This document shows, in pieces, positions 51,973 through 60,581 of a DNA stretch of 64,000 nt (the first letter of the stretch is position 1; each line of letters opens with the position of its first letter). A program made the position numbers and the translations under genes. A model generated the notes under the pieces. That model saw only the letters and a program-made list of their open reading frames with translations. It did no database searches and was not told the DNA's origin. The stretch is taken from NCBI GenBank assembly GCA_965205165.1, contig OZ242037.1, positions 930,001 through 994,000 on the forward strand, read 5' to 3'. Source of the DNA: CBDESM01 sp965205165 (GTDB lineage Bacteria > Chloroflexota > Dehalococcoidia > Bin125).

Positions 51973-53094
51973 TCAGCTTCGCGGGCGGGCCTCGTCGACC
52001 AAGTCGAGGAAGCGGTCGAAGAGATGGCTGTTGTCAAGCGGGCCGGGCGAGGCCTCGGCGTGGTACTGGATCGAGAAGACCGGCTCGGCGCGATGGCGGA
52101 TGCCCTCGACGGTGCCGTCGTGGACGTTGACGTGGCTGACCTCGGCGTCGGCGTGCAGGCCGTCGGGGTCGACGGCGTAGCCGTGGTTCTGGGCGGTGAT
52201 GGCGATGCGGCCGGTGGCCAGCTCGCGGACGGGGTGGTTGCCGCCGCGGTGGCCGAACTTGAGCTTGAAGGTGCCCGCGCCGAAGGCCCGGCCGAGCACT
52301 TGGTGGCCGAGGCAGATGCCCATCACGGGCACGCGCCCGATCAGCCCCTTCGCAATCCCGACTTGCAGTTCGCGGAAGGCCGGGTCGCCGGGCCCGGGCG
52401 CGAGCACCACGCCGTCGGGCGCGAGGGCGAGCACGTCCGCGGCGGGCATCTCCGGCGGGGCCGCGGTGACGCGGCAGCTGCGGCGCCTGAGGTTGCGGAG
52501 GATGTTGTACTTGAGGCCCTGATCGAGCACGACGATGTGCCGCGTCGCGGGATCGCCCGCGCCCGGCGGCATCGGCGCGCCGTCCCATTCGTAGGCGGCG
52601 GGCGCGCCGACGCCGATGAAGTCCTGGTCGTCGTAGGCGGGCAGCTCGGCCAGCCGCGTCCGCGCCGCCTCGAGCTCGGCGGCGGGCGCGATCATCCCCT
52701 GCATCACGCCGTTGCGGCGGATGCGGCGGGTGATCGCGCGGGTGTCGACCCCGGCGATGCCCGGCACGCCGGCGGCGTCGAGGTAGTCGGCGAGCGGCAT
52801 CCCGGCGCGCGGGTGGCTCGGCGAATCGCAGGCGGAGCGCACGACGAGGCCGCGCACCTGCACCTGGCGCGATTCGTCGATCGGCGGATCGATCCCGTAG
52901 TTGCCGATCAGCGGATAGGTGAGCACCAATATCTGACCGGCGTAGGAGGGGTCGGTGAGCATCTCCTGGTAGCCGGTCATGGAGGTGTTGAAGCAGACCT
53001 CGCCCCAGGTTTCCGCGGCCGGGCCGAGCGCCGTGCCGCGGAAGGCGGAACCGTCGGCCAGCACCAAAACCGCTTCCGTCGCGTCGCTCATCAT
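51973..53094 (-). CDS. carA: Carbamoyl phosphate synthase, small (glutaminase) subunit
   Basis: 373 residues from ATG 53094, overlapping pyrC's stop by 4 bp. N-terminal CPSase domain (VCFNTSMTGYQEMLTDPSYAGQI) and class I glutamine amidotransferase: nucleophile Cys in GICLGHQVLG and His/Glu near the C-terminus (QYHAEASPGP). It supplies ammonia to CarB. The longer open frame to 53217 lies within pyrC. Confidence 0.97.
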   Translation of the reverse strand: MMSDATEAVLVLADGSAFRGTALGPAAETWGEVCFNTSMTGYQEMLTDPSYAGQILVLTYPLIGNYGIDPPIDESRQVQVRGLVVRSACDSPSHPRAGMPLADYLDAAGVPGIAGVDTRAITRRIRRNGVMQGMIAPAAELEAARTRLAELPAYDDQDFIGVGAPAAYEWDGAPMPPGAGDPATRHIVVLDQGLKYNILRNLRRRSCRVTAAPPEMPAADVLALAPDGVVLAPGPGDPAFRELQVGIAKGLIGRVPVMGICLGHQVLGRAFGAGTFKLKFGHRGGNHPVRELATGRIAITAQNHGYAVDPDGLHADAEVSHVNVHDGTVEGIRHRAEPVFSIQYHAEASPGPLDNSHLFDRFLDLVDEARPRS

Positions 53095-54428
53095 GCAGCC
53101 TCCCCGTGCACCAGCGCGCCGCGCGAGATCGTCGCCCGCACCGCGCCGTGCAGCGTCCTGCCGGCGAACGGCGTATTGCGGCCGCGCGACGCGAACTTGG
53201 CTGGATCGACCGTCCACTCGGCCTCCGGATCGAGCAGGACGACGTCGGCCGGAGCGCCCGGGCGGAGGCTGCCCAAGCCGGCGAGCGGCTCGCCGCCGGG
53301 CATCGTCCGCCCGTCGAGCTTCCAGGCGCGGACGGGGCCGATGCCGAGCCGGGCGATCGCGTCGGCGAGCGGGATCCGGCCGGCGCGGACGAGCGAGCCG
53401 ATCACGCCCCAGGCCGTTTCGAGGCCGGAGATGCCGAACGCGGCCGCGTCGAACTCGCAGTCCTTGTCGGGCGCGGCGTGCGGCGCGTGGTCGGTGGCGA
53501 CCGCGTCGGCGACGCCGGCGGCGAGGGCGTCGATGCAGGCCTCGACGTCGCGCTCGGAGCGCAGCGGCGGGTTGACCTTGGCAGCGGTGTCGTAGGCGGG
53601 CTCCGCGCCGCAGCCGGCGACGGCCGATTCGTCGAGCATCAGATGGTGCGGCGCGATCTCGGCGGTGACGCGCAGGCCGCGCGCCTTGGCGTCGGCCACG
53701 GCGGCCAGAGCCGGCTCGGTCGAGAGATGGCAGCAGTGCAGTGCCGCGCCCGCCTCTTCGGCGAGCGCGATGTCGCGCTGGACGATGGTCGCCTCGGCGG
53801 CGGCGGGCTGGCCGCGCAGGCCGAGGCGGGCGGAGACGATTCCGTCGTGCATCACGCCGCCGGCGGCGATGGCCGGGTCTTCGCAGTGCTCGGCCAGCGG
53901 GATGTCGAGGTCGGCGAGGTACTGGAAGGCGCGGCGGGCGACGGTCGCGTCGGCCACGGCGTCACCGTCGTCGGAGACCGCCACCGCGCCGGCGTCGCGC
54001 AGGCCGGCGAGCTCGGTCAGGTCGCGGCCGGCGCGGCCGGCGGTGACGCAGGCGATCGGCAGGACGCGGGCGTCGGCGCCGGCAGCGGCGTCGAGCACGC
54101 CGGTGACCAGCATCGGCGAGTCGATCGGCGGCGAGGTGTTGGGCATCGCGCAGATGGTCGTGAAGCCGCCGCGGGCCGCGGCCCGAGCGCCGCTGGCGAT
54201 GGTCTCCTTGTGCTCCTGGCCCGGCTCGCGCAGATGCACATGGAGGTCGACGAAGCCGGGCGCGGCGACGAGGCCGGCGGCATCGAGCACGGTCGCGCCG
54301 GCGGGAGCTGCCAAATCGGGGCCGATTTCGGCGATGCGGCCGTCGCGGATCAGGAGGTCGAGGATCGCGTCGACGCCACCGGCTGGGTCGATGACGCGGC
54401 CGCCGCGGATCAGGATCGGCGCGGTCAT
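53091..54428 (-). CDS. pyrC: Dihydroorotase
   Basis: 445 residues, class I (long) dihydroorotase cyclising N-carbamoyl-aspartate. Metal site DLHVHLREPGQEHKETI, AEHCEDP, HCCHLST and DHAPH are conserved amidohydrolase ligands. Its start overlaps the pyrB stop by 4 bp, and its own stop overlaps carA. Confidence 0.97.
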   Translation of the reverse strand: MTAPILIRGGRVIDPAGGVDAILDLLIRDGRIAEIGPDLAAPAGATVLDAAGLVAAPGFVDLHVHLREPGQEHKETIASGARAAARGGFTTICAMPNTSPPIDSPMLVTGVLDAAAGADARVLPIACVTAGRAGRDLTELAGLRDAGAVAVSDDGDAVADATVARRAFQYLADLDIPLAEHCEDPAIAAGGVMHDGIVSARLGLRGQPAAAEATIVQRDIALAEEAGAALHCCHLSTEPALAAVADAKARGLRVTAEIAPHHLMLDESAVAGCGAEPAYDTAAKVNPPLRSERDVEACIDALAAGVADAVATDHAPHAAPDKDCEFDAAAFGISGLETAWGVIGSLVRAGRIPLADAIARLGIGPVRAWKLDGRTMPGGEPLAGLGSLRPGAPADVVLLDPEAEWTVDPAKFASRGRNTPFAGRTLHGAVRATISRGALVHGEAA

Positions 54429-55441
54429 TCGCCGCCCCTCGCGAGCAGGAAGAGGACGGCCATGCGGATCGCGAGGCCGGCGGAGACCTGCGCCTCGATC
54501 CGGCTCTGCGCGCCATGCGCGACTTCGGGCGCGATTTCGACGCCCTCGTTCATCGGGCCCGGGTGCATCACAACCGCGTGCGGCGCGGCCTTGGCGACGC
54601 GCTCGGCGGTCAGCTGGTAGCGGCGGGCGTACTCGGCGACCGAGGGCAGCAGCGCGCCGCGGATGCGTTCGCGCTGGATGCGCAGCGCCATCACCGCGTC
54701 CGCGCCGGCGATGGCGCGGTCGAGATCGTGGTCGAGATCGACCGCGGGCAGCGCCAGCGGGTGCTCCGTCTTGCCGGCCGCGAGCGCGGAGGGGAGCAGC
54801 GGTCGCGGCGCGACGAGCGAGACCTTCGCGCCCAGCGTGGTCAGCGCCCAGATGTTGGAGCGGGCCACCCGCGAGTGCAGCACGTCGCCCACGATCACGA
54901 CGCGGCGCCCGTCGAGGCCGCCCAGCGCCTCCCGCAGGATGGCGGCGTCGAGCAGCGCCTGGGTCGGATGCGCGTGCTGGCCGTCTCCGGCGTTGATCAC
55001 GCGGGCGTCGATCGTCCGCGCCGCGAGATAGGGCGCGCCCGATGCCGGGTGGCGCATCACGACCACGTCCGCGCCCACCGCGGCCAGGGTCTTCAGCGTG
55101 TCGACCAAGGATTCGCCCTTCTCGACGGAGGAGCCGGAACCGGAGACGTTGATCACGTCCGCGCCGAGCACCTTGCCGGCCAGCTCGAACGACGCCCGCG
55201 TGCGGGTCGAGGCCTCGTAGAACAGGTTGACCACGGTCACCCCGCGCAGGGCCGGGGTGCGGGCGACGGGGCGTTCGAGGATTTCGCGCATCGCGGCGGC
55301 CGTGGCCAGGATCTCCTCGATCTCGCCGCGCGAGAGCGAGTCCACGTCGAGCAGGTGCCGCGAACGCCAGACGGCGACCGAGGGTAGCTCCGCCGCTTCC
55401 GCGCGCGGCGCTTCGGGCAGCGCGAGGGCTTCAACGGGCAT
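54425..55441 (-). CDS. pyrB: Aspartate carbamoyltransferase, catalytic subunit
   Basis: 338 residues, slightly longer than the ~310 of typical PyrB because of an N-terminal extension. Carbamoyl-phosphate site STRTRASFELA, then SGSGSSVEKGESLVDTLKTL, MRHPASGAP and HPTQALLDA. No regulatory pyrI is present. The start ATG 55439-55441 overlaps the end of pyrR by 11 bp. Confidence 0.97.
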   Translation of the reverse strand: MPVEALALPEAPRAEAAELPSVAVWRSRHLLDVDSLSRGEIEEILATAAAMREILERPVARTPALRGVTVVNLFYEASTRTRASFELAGKVLGADVINVSGSGSSVEKGESLVDTLKTLAAVGADVVVMRHPASGAPYLAARTIDARVINAGDGQHAHPTQALLDAAILREALGGLDGRRVVIVGDVLHSRVARSNIWALTTLGAKVSLVAPRPLLPSALAAGKTEHPLALPAVDLDHDLDRAIAGADAVMALRIQRERIRGALLPSVAEYARRYQLTAERVAKAAPHAVVMHPGPMNEGVEIAPEVAHGAQSRIEAQVSAGLAIRMAVLFLLARGGE

Positions 55442-56018
55442 CGCCGGCCTCCGCTCCGCGCACGATCTCGACCGAGTCCTCGCCGTCCGTCTCCTCGAGG
55501 CGGACGCGCACGTCGTCGCCGCGCCGGGTGGGCAGGTTCTTGCCCACGTAATCGGGGCGGATCGGCAGTTCCCGGTGGCCGCGGTCGACGAGCACGGCGA
55601 GCTCGATCGCGGCCGGACGGCCGTAGTCGATCAGCGCGTCGAGCGCGGCGCGGATCGAGCGGCCGGTATAGAGCACGTCGTCGACCAGCACGACGAGCGC
55701 GCCGTCGATGCCGACGGGGATGCGGGAGGGCTGGATGCGGGATGCGCCGCGGGAGGCGAGGTCGTCGCGGTAGAGGGAGATGTCGATCGCGCCGGCCGGC
55801 GGTTCGCGGCCGTCGATCGTGCGGATCAGGCCGGCCAGTCGCTCCGCGATGGGCACGCCGCGGGTGCGCATGCCGACGAGCACGAGCGGGTCCGGAGCCG
55901 GGTGGCGTTCGACGATTTCGTGGGCGATGCGGGTGATCGCGCGCGCCATCGCGCCGCCGTCGATCTGCGGCCGGCTCGCGCCGGCCCGCGCCGCGGGGGG
56001 CGATTCGGCGGCCGTCAC
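55431..56018 (-). CDS. pyrR: Pyrimidine operon regulator / uracil phosphoribosyltransferase
   Basis: 195 residues from GTG 56018. PRTase fold: ARAITRIAHEIVER at the N-terminus and PRPP loop VVLVDDVLYTGRSIRAAL. PyrR binds its own mRNA in response to UMP/UTP. The start is inside a GTGA shared with the stop of the upstream leader peptide. A longer frame to GTG 56099 would start within the RNA element itself and lacks a ribosome site, so is less likely. Confidence 0.93.
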   Translation of the reverse strand: MTAAESPPAARAGASRPQIDGGAMARAITRIAHEIVERHPAPDPLVLVGMRTRGVPIAERLAGLIRTIDGREPPAGAIDISLYRDDLASRGASRIQPSRIPVGIDGALVVLVDDVLYTGRSIRAALDALIDYGRPAAIELAVLVDRGHRELPIRPDYVGKNLPTRRGDDVRVRLEETDGEDSVEIVRGAEAGDAR

Positions 56019-56077
56019 GCGGCCATTGGAAGGAGGTGGCGGGCAGCGTCGCGGGTGCGCGGGGAACGGGGCTGCAT
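56015..56077 (-). CDS. 20-residue leader peptide coupled to pyrR
   Basis: ATG 56077 preceded by GGAAAGGA; the peptide begins MQPRSPRTRDAARHLL and has four more residues before a TGA that overlaps the pyrR GTG (GTGA). The ribosome-binding site is the distal arm of the predicted PyrR RNA element, so PyrR binding would block leader and hence pyrR translation. The GTG has no good site of its own (CCTCCTTCC precedes it, the reverse sense of a Shine-Dalgarno). Confidence 0.6.
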   Translation of the reverse strand: MQPRSPRTRDAARHLLPMAA

Positions 56078-56082
56078 GCGGC

Positions 56083-56116
56083 GTCCTTTCCGGCCTCACG
56101 GGACCGGGTTAAAGTC
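56083..56116 (-). promoter_or_regulatory. PyrR-binding RNA element (PYR element)
   Basis: In the minus-strand RNA, GACTTTAACCCGG is followed by TCCCGTGAGG and CCGGAAAGGAC. CCGG pairs with CCGG around the GTGAGG loop, matching the conserved TCC-N-G-N-GAGG core of PyrR sites. The AAAGGA arm is also the ribosome site for the leader peptide. It resembles translational PyrR control described for mycobacteria rather than the Bacillus attenuators. Confidence 0.75.
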
Positions 56117-56134
56117 CTGCATCGCGTTGCAGCG

Positions 56135-56162
56135 AGCGTAGCAGCGCAAATCGCTCGGGCAA
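56135..56162 (-). promoter_or_regulatory. Candidate pyr operon promoter
   Basis: On the minus strand TTGCCC (56162-56157), 16 bp, TACGCT (56140-56135). Transcription would begin near 56128, just ahead of the PyrR element. It lies 20 bp beyond the stop of the Trm112-like gene. Confidence 0.4.
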
Positions 56163-56181
56163 GTGCGCAGTTGCCCGCCGC

Positions 56182-56385
56182 TCAGCCGTCGCCTTCCGCA
56201 GGCGCTTGCAGCTCCGGCGGCAGCAGGTTGGGGATGCCGTCGACGATGGGGTACTTGAAGTCGAGCGAGCGGGCGTAGAGGTGGCCGACGATGATCTCGC
56301 CGTCCTCCGCCTCCTCCTCGACCACGAGCTCGAGCGGCTCGCGGGTGACGGGGCAGACGAGGATCTCGACCAGTTCGCGGCGCAT
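56182..56385 (-). CDS. Trm112-family protein
   Basis: 67 residues: LVEILVCPVTREPLEL then YPIVDGIPNLLPPE, the compact Trm112/YcaR fold. Only one Cys remains of the usual zinc set, so it may not bind zinc. Eukaryotic Trm112 activates methyltransferases; bacterial members are often near lipid A or methyltransferase genes, but here the neighbours are pyr and biotin genes. Role unknown. Confidence 0.9.
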   Translation of the reverse strand: MRRELVEILVCPVTREPLELVVEEEAEDGEIIVGHLYARSLDFKYPIVDGIPNLLPPELQAPAEGDG

Positions 56386-56495
56386 GGCGGCAGCCTATCC
56401 CAGAGCCGGCGGTGGGCGATCGCGGGTGCTGGCGGATCGTGCGCCATACTGTGCGGTACGAACGCGAAGCGAATGAACGCCGACTGGAGCGAGCC

Positions 56496-56711
56496 GTGGC
56501 CGATGTCAAGTCCCCGATGGCCGGAACCATCTTCGAGTTGATCGCCGCCGAGGGCGATCAGGTCTCGGAGGGCGACGAGCTCGTCATCCTCGAGTCGATG
56601 AAGATGGAGATCCCCGTCGAAGCGACGGCCTCCGGCACGGTCTCGAAAGTGCACGTCGAGCAGGGCGACCAAGTCCAAGAGGACGACCTGCTCGTCACGA
56701 TCGGGGAGTAG
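56496..56711 (+). CDS. Biotin carboxyl carrier protein (biotinyl domain)
   Basis: 71 residues from GTG 56496 (GGAGC upstream), only the biotinyl domain: KSPMAGTIFELIAAEGDQV, then the attachment motif ESMKME (Lys36). It lacks the thumb and linker of AccB. It carries CO2 from the biotin carboxylase encoded 20 bp downstream to a carboxyltransferase not present in the window, so acetyl-CoA or another acyl-CoA could be the acceptor. Confidence 0.9.
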   Translation: MADVKSPMAGTIFELIAAEGDQVSEGDELVILESMKMEIPVEATASGTVSKVHVEQGDQVQEDDLLVTIGE

Positions 56712-56731
56712 CGGGAAGCGGCGGGCGGGCG

Positions 56732-58087
56732 ATGTTCCGGCGCGTCCTGATCGCCAACCGCGGGGAGATCGCGGCCCGCGTCTCGCGCACCTGCCGCCGG
56801 CTCGGCATCGAGTCGCACGCGGTCTACTCGGTCGCCGACGCGGACGCGCTGCACGTGCGCGAGGCGGACGGCGCGACCCACATCGGCGCCGCGCCGGTGG
56901 CGGAGTCGTACATCAACGTCGACGCGGTGCTCGACGCGGCCGTGCAGGCGGGCTGCGACGCGGTGCATCCGGGCTACGGGCTGCTCTCCGAGAACGCGCA
57001 TTTCGCGCGGGCCTGCGCGGAGCGCGGCATCGCCTTCATCGGCCCCGATGCGGAGCACATGGAGCTGATGGGCAACAAGGATCGGGCGCGCGCGACGATG
57101 CGGGAGCTGGGCGTGCCGGTGATCCCCGGCAGCGGCGGGCCCGTGGCCGATGAAGAGGCGGAAGCCGCGGCGGAAGAAGTCGGATACCCGCTGCTGATCA
57201 AGGCCTCGTTCGGCGGCGGCGGGATCGGCATGGCGGCGGTGGAGCGGGCGCAGCAGTTCCCGCGAGCGCTGCGCCGCGCCCGCTCGTCCGCGTCCCGCGC
57301 CTTCGGCTCCGGCGAGGTCTACCTCGAGCGCCGCCTGCAAGCGCCGCACCACATCGAGCTCCAAGTCTTCGGAGACGGCGCGGGCGGCGCGGTCATCCTC
57401 GGCGACCGCGAATGCTCGGTGCAGCGCCGCCACCAGAAGGTGATCGAGGAGGCCCCCGCCCCCGCGCCCCGGTTCGACCAAGCGGCCCGCGAGCGGCTCT
57501 ACGGCCGGGCGCGGGAGGCGATCGCCCGCCTCCGCTACAAGAACGCGGGCACCATCGAATGCCTGCTCGACCGCGACGGCGGCATCTTCTTCCTCGAGAT
57601 GAACACGCGTTTGCAGGTGGAGCACCCCGTGACGGAGATGGTCACGGGGCTCGACCTGGTCGAATGGCAGCTCCGCATCGCCGCGGGGGAACCGCTCGCG
57701 GAGCTGGCCGCCACCGCGCCTACGGAGCCGCGCGGGCACGCGATCGAGGCGCGGCTGTACGCGGAAGACCCTGAGACCCTGCTGCCCGCGCCGGGCTCGA
57801 TCTCGGCGCTCGAGGTGCCGGACGAAGACTGGCTCCGGCTCGACTCCGGCGTCGACTCCGGCGACGACGTGCCGCACTTCTACGACCCGCTGATGGCCAA
57901 GCTGATCGTGCACGGGGCCGACCGGCGGCAGGCGGTGGAGCGCTTGGACGACGCGCTGGGGCGCATCCAAATCGAAGGGATCCGCCACAACGTCCCGTTC
58001 CTGCGCCGCGTCGTCGCGACCGACGAGTTCGCGGCGGGCGACTACACGGTCGAGCTGACCGAGCAGCTGTTGAAGCAGGGTCGGTGA
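56732..58087 (+). CDS. accC: Biotin carboxylase subunit
   Basis: 451 residues. ATP-grasp enzyme carboxylating biotin: FRRVLIANRGEIAARV at the start, HPGYGLLSEN, the ATP loop KASFGGGGIGMA, EYLERRL-like VYLERRLQAPHHIELQV, and EMNTRLQVEHPVTE with catalytic Arg. No fused BCCP domain. Directly after the carrier gene; its TGA overlaps the next GTG (GTGA). Confidence 0.95.
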   Translation: MFRRVLIANRGEIAARVSRTCRRLGIESHAVYSVADADALHVREADGATHIGAAPVAESYINVDAVLDAAVQAGCDAVHPGYGLLSENAHFARACAERGIAFIGPDAEHMELMGNKDRARATMRELGVPVIPGSGGPVADEEAEAAAEEVGYPLLIKASFGGGGIGMAAVERAQQFPRALRRARSSASRAFGSGEVYLERRLQAPHHIELQVFGDGAGGAVILGDRECSVQRRHQKVIEEAPAPAPRFDQAARERLYGRAREAIARLRYKNAGTIECLLDRDGGIFFLEMNTRLQVEHPVTEMVTGLDLVEWQLRIAAGEPLAELAATAPTEPRGHAIEARLYAEDPETLLPAPGSISALEVPDEDWLRLDSGVDSGDDVPHFYDPLMAKLIVHGADRRQAVERLDDALGRIQIEGIRHNVPFLRRVVATDEFAAGDYTVELTEQLLKQGR

Positions 58088-58923
58088 AGTACGGCGTCTT
58101 CGGGCTGGGCAACGGCATCGCCGATCCCGCGTTGATCGCGCGGGCGGCGGCCGCGGCGGAACGGGCCGGGCTCGAATCGCTCTGGCTCGGCGAGCTGATC
58201 GCGCTGCCCTCCCCGCGCACTCCGCCGACCCCGGAAGAACCGGAAACGCCGTACCTCGACCCGCTCGCGGTGCTCGCCCATCTCGCGGCGGTGACGGAAC
58301 GGATCAATCTCGGCGCGGGCGTGGTGATCGCCTCGCAGCGCCATCCGCTGTTCCTCGCCAAGGAAGCGGCCACCGTCGACGTGCTCAGCGGCGGCCGGCT
58401 CCTGCTCGGCATCGGCCCGGGCTACCTGCCCGAACAGTTCGCCTCGCTCGGCATCCCCTTCGCGGAGCGCGGATCGAGGACCGACGAAGCCATCGACGCC
58501 GTCCGCGCGCTGTGGTCGGCGGAGCAGCCGTCGTTCGCGGGGCGGCACTTCCAATTCGACGGCATCGACGCGCATCCGCGCCCGCTGCGCGGGGACGTTC
58601 CGATCATCATCGGCGGGCATGGCGCTCCCGGACTGCGCCGCGCCGCCCGGCGCGGCAACGGCTGGTTCGGCTGGAAGCTCGACATCGAGCGGACGGAGCG
58701 CACCCTCGCCCGCCTGCGCGGAATCGCCGAACAGTCCGAGCGCCCGGTGCAGCTGGGCATGCTGGAGATCACGATCACGCCGACGGAAGTCCCGACTGTG
58801 GCTGAGGCGCGGCACTTCGCCGACTTGGGCGTCGACCGCCTCGTCCCCGAACTGCCCCGCGACGAGGCCGGGATCTTCCGCACAATCGAGCAGGTCGGCG
58901 AACTCGCGGCCGCTACGCGCTGA
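58084..58923 (+). CDS. LLM-class F420/FMN-dependent oxidoreductase
   Basis: 279 residues from GTG 58084, coupled to accC. Luciferase-like barrel with GLESLWLGELIALPS, RINLGAGVVIASQRHP, SGGRLLLGIGPGY and IIIGGHGAPGLRRAAR, closest to short F420-type members. The cofactor is not determinable from sequence alone. Coupling with biotin carboxylase genes hints at a role in acyl-CoA metabolism. Its end overlaps the convergent phosphotransferase gene by 11 bp. Confidence 0.9.
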   Translation: MKYGVFGLGNGIADPALIARAAAAAERAGLESLWLGELIALPSPRTPPTPEEPETPYLDPLAVLAHLAAVTERINLGAGVVIASQRHPLFLAKEAATVDVLSGGRLLLGIGPGYLPEQFASLGIPFAERGSRTDEAIDAVRALWSAEQPSFAGRHFQFDGIDAHPRPLRGDVPIIIGGHGAPGLRRAARRGNGWFGWKLDIERTERTLARLRGIAEQSERPVQLGMLEITITPTEVPTVAEARHFADLGVDRLVPELPRDEAGIFRTIEQVGELAAATR

Positions 58924-59842
58924 TCCGCTCCAGGCAGGCGCGGCCCACGGCCTGCGCCTCTTCCCACGTGTACCAAGGCGGGCTGTCGCCGATCTGCGAC
59001 CAGATCCGGTGGATGACGGCGAGCTTGCAGAGCTGGTGCAGCATCCAGTAGCGCAGCTCCCGCGCATCGCGCCCCGAACGTTGCAGCGAGGGCGCGGCAA
59101 GCGGCATCTCCTCCGGCGGGCCGGGTGCACCCTTGAGGGCCGAGAGCGCCGTGATCAGCCCCCAATCGGCGAGCGGATCGCCGAGGTTCGCCTGCTCCCA
59201 ATCGACCACGCCGACGATCTCCTCGCCGCCGACGAGGTAGTTGAAGACGTTGATGTCGCCATGGCAGAGGCGCGGAGCGGGGCTGTCGGGCAGATTCTCG
59301 CGGCAGGCGGCGGCGAGTTCGGCGATGAACGGATCATCGTCACAGGCGAAGGAGCGGGCGCGGGCGGCGATCAGATCGAGGTCGCGCTCGGCCGCCCCGC
59401 TGCCGGCGGCGGGAGGATCGAGGAAGCCGAGGCCCGCCGCCCGCCAGTCCGCGTCGTGGATGCGGTCGACCATCGCGCGGTACGAGGACATCACCGCCGG
59501 CGTCATCACGACCTGCCCCATGTGCGGCGCGTCGATCCAGGAGAGCACGGCGCAGGGCGCGCCCAGCGCATTCGCGGCGGACTGTCCCAGCACCTCCGGC
59601 ACGGGCACGTCCGTCCCGTCCAGGCACGCGATCACCCGCGCCTCGCGGAGCACGTTGTACGGCTGGAAGATGCCCGAATCCCGCTGCAAGCGCAGCACCA
59701 CCGGCGCGGCTCCGGCCAACTCGACGCGCCAAGTCAGGTTCGAGACGCCGCCGTCGAGCCGCTGCGCGGATTCGGCAGCCGCCGGAACGCCGCAGTCGGC
59801 GAGCACCTGCGTCGCGAGCGCCGGGGAGAGTTCGACGTCCAT
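58913..59842 (-). CDS. APH-family phosphotransferase
   Basis: 309 residues, aminoglycoside-phosphotransferase/choline-kinase-like fold: RLDGGVSNLTWRVEL glycine loop, LCHGDINVFNYLVGG catalytic loop (HGDxNxxN) and GVVDWEQANLGDPLADWG metal site. Many such proteins in environmental bacteria are acyl-CoA-associated or small-molecule kinases rather than resistance factors. The substrate is unknown. 12 bp downstream of the thioesterase gene. Confidence 0.9.
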   Translation of the reverse strand: MDVELSPALATQVLADCGVPAAAESAQRLDGGVSNLTWRVELAGAAPVVLRLQRDSGIFQPYNVLREARVIACLDGTDVPVPEVLGQSAANALGAPCAVLSWIDAPHMGQVVMTPAVMSSYRAMVDRIHDADWRAAGLGFLDPPAAGSGAAERDLDLIAARARSFACDDDPFIAELAAACRENLPDSPAPRLCHGDINVFNYLVGGEEIVGVVDWEQANLGDPLADWGLITALSALKGAPGPPEEMPLAAPSLQRSGRDARELRYWMLHQLCKLAVIHRIWSQIGDSPPWYTWEEAQAVGRACLERISA

Positions 59843-59854
59843 GATGAGCGGAGG

Positions 59855-60283
59855 CTATCCGCCGACCTGCGCGATCGCGTAGGTCACCCGCGCCTTGGCG
59901 ATCAGCGCGCCGTCCTCGTTGGTCAGATCCACGTCGCCGACCGCGAGCGAGCGGCCCTTCTTGATCACGTTCGATTCGACCCGCACCAGCTTGCCCACGG
60001 CCGGCCGCAGGTAGGAGATGTTCAGTTCGCAGGTGCCGCGCATCTGCTCGCCGCGCCGGCAGGTGGTCAGCACCGACGACACGACGGCGATGTCGGCCAA
60101 GGTGGCGAGGATGCCGCCATGCACCGAGTCGCCCACGCCGCCGCCGACCGCCTTGGTGATCGGCATCTCGAAGACCGTGCGCCCGCGGTCGATCTCGACC
60201 AGGCGCTCGCCGTGCATCGAGGACGCGCCGTAGCGCGCCTGGATCAGCGGCAGCGGGACCAGCCAGTCGGGTTCGTCGGTCAT
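59855..60283 (-). CDS. PaaI-family hotdog thioesterase
   Basis: 142 residues. GDSVHGGILATLADIAVVSSV is the hotdog helix with the HGG active-site motif, followed by ELNISYLRPAVGKLVRVESNVIKKGRSLAVGDVDL strands, here given as ELNISYLRP and KKGRSLAVGDV. Hydrolyses acyl-CoA thioesters; specificity unknown. It follows the rpmJ gene on the same strand (22 bp) and precedes the phosphotransferase. Confidence 0.9.
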   Translation of the reverse strand: MTDEPDWLVPLPLIQARYGASSMHGERLVEIDRGRTVFEMPITKAVGGGVGDSVHGGILATLADIAVVSSVLTTCRRGEQMRGTCELNISYLRPAVGKLVRVESNVIKKGRSLAVGDVDLTNEDGALIAKARVTYAIAQVGG

Positions 60284-60305
60284 GCGGCCGTCGGGCGCGG
60301 CGGCG

Positions 60306-60422
60306 TCAGCCCTGCCGCTGCTTGTTGCGCGGGTTGCGCTTGTTGATGATGTAGACGCGCCCCTTGCGGCGGACGATCTGGTCCCCCCGGGCGCGCTTCT
60401 TCACCGATGCACGGACCTTCAC
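60306..60422 (-). CDS. rpmJ: Ribosomal protein L36, cysteine-free form
   Basis: 38 residues from GTG 60422 with GGAGG eight bases upstream. KVRASVKKRARGDQIVRRKG and the end NPRNKQRQG are L36. The four zinc ligands (Cys/His) of standard L36 are missing (RARGDQ for RCRDCK, INKRNPRN for ICTNPRH), so this is the zinc-independent C-minus paralogue, often used under zinc limitation. It stands apart from the S13/S11 operon where rpmJ normally lies. Confidence 0.92.
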   Translation of the reverse strand: MKVRASVKKRARGDQIVRRKGRVYIINKRNPRNKQRQG

Positions 60423-60581
60423 GGCGGAGCCTCCACGGAGCTTGGAATTCATCTAGATGCGGGAACTTACGCTACCACAGGAAGCGCCCGCGACGGCGCG
60501 CCGCGCCCGATGCGGGAACGTGGTGGAAACTGTGGCTACACTGAATTCCGTGATGATCTTCCACCCGCGGGCGGCTCGCGC

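Noticed and set aside
47281..53595. A 2,104-codon open frame on the plus strand across the pyr operon
   Set aside because: It runs antisense through pyrK, carB, the GNAT gene, carA and pyrC. At ~70% GC the complementary frames of real genes are often stop-free. The translation is low-complexity and has no domains.
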